This document shows positions 43,346-64,000 of a DNA stretch of 64,000 bases, in pieces. Position numbers and translations under genes: made by a program. Every line of letters begins with the position of its first letter. The stretch's first letter is position 1. This DNA comes from Amoebidium appalachense (lineage: Eukaryota > Ichthyosporea): the NCBI GenBank assembly GCA_963693365.1, contig CAVNZM010000016.1, forward strand, positions 7,068,001 through 7,132,000, read 5' to 3'. Below the pieces are notes generated by a model that saw nothing but the letters and a program-made list of their open reading frames with translations, was not told the DNA's origin and searched no databases.

Positions 43346-43762
43346 GTTTTTCCGTCTTAGTCACTACAACAACTTCATACTTGAAGTAATCGACATCTGA
43401 ATATCTTGATGGGTTCCTTGCTGGGGCATGCGCATGCATGCGGACGCCGGGCCCATGTGTCGTCAAAACGCCGCATGACGTTGATCTATCCAGGAATGAT
43501 GCCTGCGAAAACGAAGCGTATACTGTAATCCGCCCTTCGGGAGACCGGCGCCAAAGTTTTTTTATGCAGCTGCGCCAAAGTAGCCTATACATGTACATGG
43601 CGGATACGGTTAGAGAGTCTCGTTCCTACATAGATTCGTTTATTCGTAATGTGGCATGGTGTAAAAACGCAATGATGATTATGTGTCAGTGGCGGTGTAA
43701 TCGGTTTCAGGGTGTCTCCTGCTCGTACGTGTAATATGTGTGGGGGGGGGCTTTACTCGCGC

Positions 43763-43862
43763 CACGTACATAGATGTCGGGTGGTGACTATATATCAGGG
43801 TTTACTTTCTCTACGAGACACCATAAAGACTACAAGGAGAAATCAATTAGTTGGGGTTCCCC

Positions 43863-43941
<79 letters not shown>

Positions 43942-44042
43942 CGGGGAACCCCAACTAATTGATTTCTCCTTGTAGTCTTTATGGTGTCTCGTAGAGAAAG
44001 TAAACCCTGATATATAGTCACCACCCGACATCTATGTACGTG
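43763..44042. repeat. Foldback: ~100-bp near-perfect inverted repeat with T61/A17 centre
   Basis: The left arm starts CACGTACATAGATGTCGGGT and ends GTTGGGGTTCCCCG. The right arm is its reverse complement, starting CGGGGAACCCCAACTAATTG and ending ACATCTATGTACGTG. The centre is about 61 T followed by 17 A. Outside the arms a G-run (43742-43750) faces a C-run (44081-44090). No coding potential. It could be a foldback element or a cloning/assembly chimera. Confidence 0.9.
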
Positions 44043-44517
44043 ATCATGATATACCGCTGAGGGGATATTCCGAGCAAAACCCCCCCCCCCCATACCTGAG
44101 ACTGGTTCTCTTTGCCTCGAGTAAACAGCGTAAACCCATGCATATCTATCAATAAGCGTGACCTGTTAGCTGAACGTAATAGAACCGGAGGTGATGGGCG
44201 GTTTTATTCTCTTTAAATTTTCCACCTCCCTTCCTCAATATATGCGTTATAAAATGACTATTATAGATCACCTTATAAATGCTGCACAGTATGATATTGT
44301 GATATGGTGCCAGCTTCGGATGAATTTTCAGTACTAAGGTTATTAGCAATTCAGTGACAAGTAATCCCTCACTCAGACCTGCAGCTGAGTTGCACAATCA
44401 CCACACACACTACGTGCACCTCCCAGGTGCTCACTGTGACAGTGACCTCCCTCTTCGCGAAGTCTTTCTCTCTCGCTCCCTCTCCGACTCTCAGCTCTCT
44501 ATCTCTCCCTCTCTGAG

Positions 44518-44596
<79 letters not shown>

Positions 44597-45740
44597 GATC
44601 TCAGTCTCTCTCTCTCTCTCTCTCTGAGTCTCGCGAGATCTGAGACTCTTTCTCTTTAAAATTCTCCTAAAATAAAAAGGTTTCTACTAGTCTAGTCTTA
44701 CTAAAAAAAAACTTGGTTGGTTGTATTTTAATACTGTTCTGTGGCGCTACCGAAGCCCTGAATTTCAAAGTTTGTGACGGTACGTATACGACGGAGAAAG
44801 TCCGATATCGAACGCAATGGAGTCACGTGTGTACATGTGGCAGCGGTGGCAGTACTGCGTACACATGTGGCACTGTATGCCACGGGCGGCCACAGTATCA
44901 CAAGTTGTGCCATCTGTCAGGTGAGAGAGTGATGATGTTACGGTGCACATGATCAGTATTCGGGTGTCATGCAGTGCAGTTGCAAGGGCCTGGAGGCCCA
45001 CGCGGCACAATAATTGGAACACAATAATATTCCCCCCCCCCCCCCCCCCCCCCCCGCCCCAGTCGACTCGACAGGCCTCAGCGGCCACAGCGCTAAGTAT
45101 GATAAAATCAATCGATCTGATAGAAACGTCTTCCAGATATCGCGACCAAGCACTTTTAAAGGGGGTTTCTTTTAGCTTTTCGGGCCGGGTCGGGTCAGAG
45201 GCGATTCTAGCTATATGATTGGTGTGCTGCGCATCAATTGCGCACCATGGTTTGGCTGGAAGCAAGGTACAGATGCGCCATAACACAAGAACAAAGAAAA
45301 AGAAAAGAGAAAAAAAAAAGAAAAATATATAAGACTGCAGTTCATATCATGATTATATGCTGAATAAATGGCTTGACCCGGATGTGCTGGAATTGGTGCA
45401 ATTAATCGGCCTAAAAGAAACCCCCCTTTAAGCAGCTCTAAAACCGCTTTTTCAATAGTAAACTGCGGTTCGCGTATTATAGAAAGTTGTTATACATATG
45501 CATATTATAGGCTTTGTAGCGATACCCTACTTGTTGGGGGTCTCTTAGCAAGAACGCGATCGAAAAATAAAAAAAACCTCAAATTTTGGTCTAGACGACG
45601 TGTTTTGACGTCTTCCGGTCCTGGGAGATAGGATAATCAATTATCACATATGGCCACACCATCTTTAAAATGTGTGTGAGTGTGTGAGTGAGACACGGGT
45701 AGGTGTGAATGTACATGACATTGTGTGTGTGTATGTATGT

Positions 45741-45824
<84 letters not shown>

Positions 45825-45848
45825 ATGTGTGTGTCAGTGTGTGTGTGT

Positions 45849-45939
<91 letters not shown>

Positions 45940-46294
45940 AGTGTTTGGGGGGAGGGGGGGGAGGAGGGGGGGGGGGGGGGGTCACAGTGTTGTTGTTCAG
46001 AACACGACATGTGTCAACTTGAAGTGACAGTTAAACGTTCAACAGTCAGGGTGGACACTAGCCGCTAGTAGTTCTACTAGTATTGACTTACGGAAGGATT
46101 TGCACAGGACAATATGCGGGCCCCTCGGAATATAATGAGATCACATTATAGAGTTTAGGGATTATAAAACTGCAGCTGAAACACAAAATGTTTAAAATTG
46201 AATAATTTTATTCAATGATTAACCTGGTCCATCGCTAGCGCTCATATGCGTGCACTAAGACTAATAGATATTAATAGTAGTATGCCAACGACAT
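44043..46294. other. Intergenic region with CT, GT and C tracts
   Basis: Holds (CT)n at 44519-44635, poly-C at 45031-45053, an inverted repeat near 45158/45411, and (GT)n at 45742-45940. Two open frames (plus 44713-44952, minus 45286-44765) lack splice support and recognisable domains. Confidence 0.5.
45158..45433. repeat. Inverted repeat pair about 230 bp apart
   Basis: TTAAAGGGGGTTTCTTTTAG at 45159 and CTAAAAGAAACCCCCCTTTAA at 45412 are reverse complements apart from one extra C. Spacing and size would suit a short nonautonomous element, unproven. Confidence 0.55.
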
Positions 46295-46300
46295 TTTATT
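46295..46300 (-). terminator. AATAAA polyadenylation signal
   Basis: AATAAA on the minus strand abutting the TGA stop of the 46.3-48.8 kb gene, so the 3' untranslated region must be very short. Confidence 0.55.
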
Positions 46301-48833
<2,533 letters not shown>

Positions 48834-49138
48834 GCATTTCCCCTCCTCCTCCCTCCCTCTCCCCTCCCCCTCCCCCTACCCCCGGAGTCCCCCCTCCACA
48901 CACATCTTCCCCCCGGGGCCCGTTCTCCCCCCCTCCCCCGCCCCAATCCCCCACCCCTCCTCCTTCTCCCCCCCCCCTCTCTCCCCCCCCTCCCAGAGCA
49001 TGAATTTGCATGCGGAGCTAATCCGCAGGCTCTACATCATTTTCAACTAAATAGGTCTATTCAGAATTCCAAATATTGAAGCACGGAAGGACTTGCTTGT
49101 CAGTTACAGGAATCTCCCCCCCCCCCCCCCCCCCCCCC

Positions 49139-49171
<33 letters not shown>

Positions 49172-49262
49172 ACCCACCCACCCACCCACACAACCACCTT
49201 CCCCCGGGGCCGCTTCCACTCCTCCCCCAGCCCCCTCCCCCCCCCCCCCCCCCCCCTCCCCC

Positions 49263-49294
<32 letters not shown>

Positions 49295-49375
49295 AAGGAT
49301 GCACAGACACACTACACTAGACTCAGGAGATGAATGTGCGCTCGCACACACATACACATACACACGTGCACACCC

Positions 49376-49438
<63 letters not shown>

Positions 49439-49540
49439 ACTCCACACAAATGCGCGCGCACAAAAACACACGTGCGGGCACACACACACACGTGCACATC
49501 CATCCGAACAATCACCCACCAAAGCACACATACAAACTTG

Positions 49541-50607
49541 TCAGTTACAGAATTCCTCCCCCTCCCCTGCCTTCCCCCCCTCCCCCCGAGTCCCTCCCCC
49601 CTTCTCCCCCTCGGGGGAGCCCGGGGGCACATCCCCTGCACAACACACACAAAAAACCAAAAACACACGGATAAATACACTGGCACTAGACCCAGGCCAA
49701 CAAAAATATGCTTGCGGACTCACCCCTCCCACACACACACGTGCACAAAACACACACGTGCACAAAACACACACGTGCACAAAACACACACGTGCACACC
49801 CACACCCCTGAACGCAAGCAGGCACACAAACATACAAACACACAAACATACAAACATACAAACATACAAACAAACAAACATACAAACATACTCCACACGC
49901 AAGCCACGCACAAAATGCACACACGAACACCCAGCCACCCAGCCACCGACCCATCCACACACACATACTCCCTCTCTCCAAACACACCCACCCACAGCCC
50001 CCTCCCTCCACGCACACCAACAAGCGCCTAAAAAAACTCTACCCTCACCTGTATCAAGTGCAAATAGAACTTCCAAAGAAGCCAAAAACAGAGAAGATGT
50101 GAATAGTTACACAGAAAGACACACCGTGCCATGCGTCCTCATGTTCAAACTCGTGCAGGCAAAAAAACATATGTTCTCAGAAAACAAACACAACACAACT
50201 TTACCTTTTGCCGCCTTAGCCGCACGCTCCTCCCTCAACTTTATCACATCCTCCCTCAGCCCATATATCTCATGTCGCAACCCACTCAACTCAGACGCTA
50301 CAGCCGTTCTTGTATTGTGCTGCGGTGCTGCGGGACTACTGGTTGTGCTCCCTAAGTCATGATCTTCATCTTCATCTTCATGTTCATCGTGATAGGATCG
50401 TACATGTTCATCATGATAGGACCGTGCATGTTCATCATGATAGGAGCGTGGTGTGTTTAAGACATTGGGTTGGTTCTGGGTTTGGTTTAAGAAACTAATC
50501 TCTAGCGAGGTTATGTTCATTGGACGAAGGGCAGCAACTATGCGCGGTAGTGTGTTTGGTGAGACCTTCAGAGAAACTTGAACTAGGTTCCTACTGTTGT
50601 CAGCCAT
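49541..50607 (-). CDS. Unrecognised coiled-coil protein with RSYHDEH repeats, 172 aa, complete
   Basis: Exons 50607-50205, 50069-50049 (21-nt microexon, VLFALDT) and 49635-49541 sum to 519 nt with fitting phases, ATG to TGA. The start MADNSRNLVQVSLKVSPNTL is followed by three tandem RSYHDEH heptapeptides (near residues 55-75), an acidic run (EDEDEDHD), and a heptad-like helix (ELSGLRHEIYGLREDVIKLR) ending in Lys/Ala. The C-terminus is Gly/Glu-rich. The 5' intergenic flank is 50608-51522. Family not recognised; the coiled coil suggests oligomerisation. Confidence 0.68.
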
Positions 50608-50796
50608 GATGCCTGTCTTATCATAGTACTAAGCTCGACTTGACAACCTGTATGAAAGTGGGAAACAAGTATATAACGGTTGTTGTTTGCTGAGCTGGCT
50701 ACAGTAGAGTGTTGTATAAGTATGCGGCCTCGAAAACAAACAAGAAATTTAAAAGCGGCCGATTCAATCCTGGTGCCAAAATTCCTCCCAATCCCC

Positions 50797-50862
<66 letters not shown>

Positions 50863-51522
50863 ACCCCCCACCCCCCCCCCCGCCCCACGAGATACCCCCC
50901 CCATTTGCAGCTGTTTATAAAATGCTACCCCCCGCACCCCCTCCCCCTCTCTCCCACCCCTTCTCCAGGTTCCCTTCTAAGGCTTCCTCCCTCACCTCAA
51001 TATCGCACACACACACGCACACACACACGCAAGAACACACGCACGCACACACGCAAGCCCACACACACACATGCAGACACACACTCACAAACATGACACG
51101 TATAAATGCACACACGACAAACACACACAGAGACACACAGACCTGTCTCCAGCCCATATCACCCCACTTCCGTACACTTGTGTGCCTCAGCCCACCGTGG
51201 GACTTTAAAATTACTTGGGCAGGTATCACCAAACCCGTTAGCTTTATTATTGTACCCAAATTCATGACCTAAATCCAGTAAACATCATAAACCAGGATTT
51301 TGTCCACCTTAAAACTATAAAATTAGTGAATTAGATAATGACCACCACCCACATTCTACACCTACGCATTATAATCAACCAACCCGTATTTACGTATATC
51401 CTTTACATTCAGTACTAGTAGTCAGACTGAGTTAATATAGTACACTCGATAACTCTTAGAGCCAGCTAAGCCAGGTGTGCATTCAAATCTCCACGAGACA
51501 TTTGATGATCGTCACGGTGACG
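50608..51522. other. Intergenic region between two minus-strand genes
   Basis: Contains a poly-C block at 50800-50882 and (CA)n at 51006-51135, then unique AT-rich sequence to the methyltransferase stop. No gene supported. Confidence 0.5.
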
Positions 51523-61326
<9,804 letters not shown>

Positions 61327-61781
61327 ACAGCTAGGAGTGCACTATACACCACCCTGTAAATTACCCTGCTAAAAACTGAAAAGTGAACCACTAAAACAAA
61401 CCACAAAACTAAAGACCGGCGAAGGAGGGCAAAAGAGTTGGGAACAAGTTGACAGTGGCGAGAGGTCGGGGGGGAAGTTGGCGGTGATTGGATGCGGGGA
61501 TGCATTGGGCGGGAAATAAAATGATTAGGTAGGAACGAACCATGTGCTTACGTAAGTCTATACAGGTGGAACAGCCGCTCCACATGTACAGCTACACGCG
61601 TTACAGTTGACGGGTAGGAGTCACATATATAAGAGCCATTTTACTAAACCCTAACCCTATATTGCACTATATTTTAGAGAGAAGCGAATATAGCGGGATA
61701 TACATAGGGTAGTTGAAGGAGAGGAGATAACACAGCAGAAAGCATATATAGTGCAGCTGTTAGGCAGCGGAAATAGCGAGA
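61327..61781. promoter_or_regulatory. Divergent promoter between methyltransferase and DUF2462 gene
   Basis: The two start codons face away from each other 455 bp apart. Within: a reversed CCAAT box (61487-61491), TTGGGCGGGAAA (61505-61516, one mismatch from the E2F consensus), TATATAAG (61626-61633) and, 12 bp later, TAAACCCTAACCCTAT (61645-61660), a telo-box. The TATA and telo-box order suits the plus-strand gene; the E2F-like site is 179 bp from the methyltransferase start. Confidence 0.5.
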
Positions 61782-62356
61782 ATGGTGCAGGGCGGTGCCA
61801 AGAAGGCTGCCAAGAAGCAGAAGTCGAGTGCGGCCTCCATCAACCGCAACCAAGGAAAGATCAAGAAAGGAGGTGGGGTCACGTTACTCGGGTGTGATTA
61901 ACGTGTGAATTTGTGGTGGTTAATGGTGTTTTTTTCAAATCGCTGTCTTGTTACTGTTTAGCCCTGTAAGCGGAGTGGGAATAGCTCGGGGCTGCCACTT
62001 TAGCAAGAGCACACGTGGATGGTTGAACTAAGAGCACGTGGGATGCTCGTGAACATGAGAAGTGAATCATTCCACTCGTCCGCATGCCTTGTGACAGGTC
62101 GAAATCCTGTGCCTGCGCGCACGCAAGCAAACGCGCGCGCACGCAAGCAAACGCGCGCGCACACACACACACACACCTACACACTCACGTAACCTGAACG
62201 CATGCATCCACAAGCGAACGCACAAACACCGACACACACACACGCCCATGCAAACACAACCACACATGCACAAACGCCACAAGCACATGACCATACGCAC
62301 ACACATATGCTTTCTCTCTCTGCTCTCCTCCCCCTGCCCCCCCCTCCCCCCCCCCC

Positions 62357-62391
<35 letters not shown>

Positions 62392-62408
62392 CCTCCACAC
62401 ACACCACA

Positions 62409-62454
<46 letters not shown>

Positions 62455-62957
62455 CACACCACAAGAGGAGAAGGGGGGGGGAAGGGACGAGAAAGAAGAA
62501 AACCACCCCGCCTCCCCCATCGTCCCTCTCGCTTTCCCCCCCCTCCATAGAGAGAAACGACTTCAAGAATAAAACATTAAGTGATGGCGCTTTGCTTCTC
62601 ATTTCCACCCTGCACACTATGTCGGTAAAAATTTTTAAAACAATTGCTGTACCAAGCAAGAGGTGTGATATGTGGGTGTGAAGGTGACGGTGTGGGGGTG
62701 GGGGACAGGTCGGACGATAGCGCCAAAGAAGCAGAAACTGGTGCAGGCCCAGAAAATGAAAAAGGTAATATGCACCTTGGCACTAGCCATAACATAGTTC
62801 CATCACTCATGGAGTAGCCTTCTTTTTTGTTCACTCACCACCATACTCTGCGCTGTTTCTGAACATGTCGTGGTGAACCTGTCTTGATAAGGATGGTGCG
62901 TTGTGCAGGGAGGGCACTTGTGGTTTTTGCCCTTGGTCTTTGCTAGCCCACCCCCCC

Positions 62958-62990
<33 letters not shown>

Positions 62991-63307
62991 TTTTGCTCCC
63001 TCCTTGGCCACAGCCGGTCCCACACCCTTTGTTGTTCCTCTCTCTGGGTCGTTCTACGTTCTATGGGCTGTTCTAGACGTGCAGACATGCAACCACCCAG
63101 CCTTTTGCAGCAGCACACACAAAGCACAGACCTCCACAGTATGATGGCATAGAATAGTAGCCAAGTCGCCTACACGTGAAGTTGTAAGAACATAAAAATG
63201 TACGGATTCGGCATGCAACCACACAAACAAGCACTCACACACATCACATGGCATCCCTCCCTCACTCCCCGCCCCCCTCCCCCCTCCACACACACACATG
63301 CACACAT

Positions 63308-63390
<83 letters not shown>

Positions 63391-63480
63391 ACCATGGCCA
63401 CTCACACACTGTCTGCAGAAACTCACCTCGGCCACTCTTGCTCAAATGGAGAAGGAGATTGCCATCAAGTCTCAGTCAAA
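61782..63480 (+). CDS. DUF2462 / LYDG10 (human C19orf53) family small basic protein, partial
   Basis: Exons 61782-61872, 62709-62764 and 63419-63480, phases fitting. The product begins MVQGGAKKAAKKQKSSAASI, continues KKGGRTIAPKKQKLVQAQKM and LTSATLAQMEKEIAIKSQSK. The GGR-x-IAPKK..LV..QK segment and the following helix match the human protein's RKGGRVIAPKK region closely, and the MxQG start is also shared. The family is about 100 aa, Lys-rich, and nucleolar in animals and fungi. About 70 residues are present here; the C-terminal exon lies beyond the last donor (63481) and is not identified with confidence in the window. Introns are rich in CA and C on the sense strand. Confidence 0.85.
62335..63390. 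repeat. C and CA tracts in DUF2462 introns
   Basis: C-rich 62335-62390, (CA)n 62400-62460, poly-C 62953-62990, and (CA)n 63304-63389 ending about 30 bp before the third exon's acceptor. Confidence 0.9.
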
Positions 63481-63512
63481 GTATGCTGCCCCCCCCCCCC
63501 CCCCCCCCCCCC

Positions 63513-63646
63513 CCCATCTGCATACTGTGCACATGGCTGATGTTGCATACTTGAATGTTTGCCTTTGCATGTGTCCTGCACCATGCTTCTCGTCGTGTAT
63601 GCGTACTTTGTACCGTGTTCCGCATTCAAAACCCCCCCAGTCTTCT
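63513..63646 (+). mobile_element. SINE-like poly-C element, 3' two-thirds
   Basis: After a C-run: GCATACTGTGCACATGGCTG, ATGTTGCATACTTGAATG, TGCACCATGCTTCTCGTCGT, then TTCCGCATTCAAAACCCCCCC. The first part overlaps the copy at 63815-64000, the last part matches 59069-59137. Confidence 0.8.
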
Positions 63647-63814
63647 TTCAGAGGTGTCCTTTCAGGACAGACCACTGTGTGGAGACCGCTTTACTTCCAT
63701 GCAACCGGGCATGGTTGCTCTGTGTCGTGCATCTGTAAGCACATACACATTTTTCGCTGCACTGCATTAGTTTGCACACACATCTTCACCGTTTTGCTCA
63801 CCTTGCTTGCATAA

Positions 63815-64000
63815 GCAACCCTGCTCGTCTTTGATCAAGACGGGTTGACCCGCCCAAGCTCAGTTGATGCTGCTGTCTGAGTTGGAGTGTCGTATATACG
63901 CGGGCTAAGGGGTCGAAACTCAGACGCAATTGATGACTTGGGTCCTCCCTGAGGATGGGCTCTGCTTATGACGCATACTGTGCACATGGCTGATGTTGCA
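63815..64000 (+). mobile_element. SINE-like poly-C element, 5' part, cut by window end
   Basis: GCAACCCTGCTCGTCTTTGA, CAAGACGGGTTGACCCGCCC, then AGCTCAGTTGA (A-box-like), GGGGTCGAAACTC (B-box-like, about 55 bp later), CTGAGGATGGGCTCTGCTTA and GCATACTGTGCACATGGCTG. The spacing of the two boxes suits a tRNA-derived polymerase III promoter. Confidence 0.75.

Larger units (their letters stand above)
38846..43700. other. Gene-poor, microsatellite-poor region
   Basis: Nearly 5 kb of balanced-composition sequence with no splice-bounded exon and no open frame over about 120 codons. The only tracts are poly-C/A at 39743-39785, a hairpin at 39960-40021 and a TA/TACA repeat at 43282-43345. It may hold decayed transposons or noncoding RNA genes, but I see no diagnostic sequence. 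Confidence 0.45.

Noticed and set aside
44713-44952. Plus-strand frame with several Cys and Gly
   Set aside because: Composition comes from short local repeats; no splice sites or family match.
61645-61660. Telomere repeat suggesting a chromosome end
   Set aside because: Only about two AAACCCT/ACCCTA units, inside a promoter; it is a telo-box-type motif, not a telomere.

Overview
This is nuclear DNA of an intron-rich eukaryote. Coding sequence is split into short exons (21 to about 1,400 nt) with GT..AG introns. The introns are packed with (GT)n, (CA)n, poly-G and poly-C tracts, so most long open frames in the window are translated microsatellites and not genes. Gene content (a class C GPCR of GABA-B type, an MT-A70 methyltransferase resembling the MTA1 DNA-adenine group, a DUF2462 nucleolar-type protein, a GATA-like finger) points to a unicellular or early-branching eukaryote such as a protist, alga or basal fungal/holozoan relative. 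I cannot place it more exactly. No tRNA, rRNA, CRISPR array or bacterial-style operon was found.

Layout: 0.2-5.9 kb, minus-strand multi-exon membrane-protein gene, not recognised. 6.8-12.8 kb, plus-strand gene for a Pro/Ser/Lys-rich, mostly disordered protein of about 766 aa. 15.9-20.3 kb, minus-strand gene, complete at 530 aa in six exons, carrying six copies of an unrecognised motif, consensus [17 protein letters not shown]. 23.8-29.5 kb, minus-strand class C GPCR. 31.3-33.8 kb, plus-strand Cys-rich gene, not recognised. 34.9-36.2 kb, minus-strand small protein with a C-terminal membrane segment. 37.4-38.8 kb, single-exon GATA-like factor. 39-46 kb, gene-poor and microsatellite-poor, with several inverted repeats including a ~100-bp-arm foldback. 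46.3-48.8 and 49.5-50.6 kb, two minus-strand small genes with microexons. 51.5-61.3 kb, minus-strand MT-A70/MTA1-like methyltransferase, complete at 442 aa in thirteen exons. 61.8 kb to beyond 63.5 kb, plus-strand DUF2462 gene, diverging from the methyltransferase across a 455-bp shared promoter.

On top of the genes lies a dispersed SINE-like repeat with tRNA-like boxes and a poly-C 3' end (at least six copies, mostly in introns), several minisatellites, and many homopolymer tracts. The genes do not form an evident pathway. The strongest themes are a DNA/RNA adenine methylation enzyme, a novel repeat protein, and introns whose two ends often carry complementary simple repeats.
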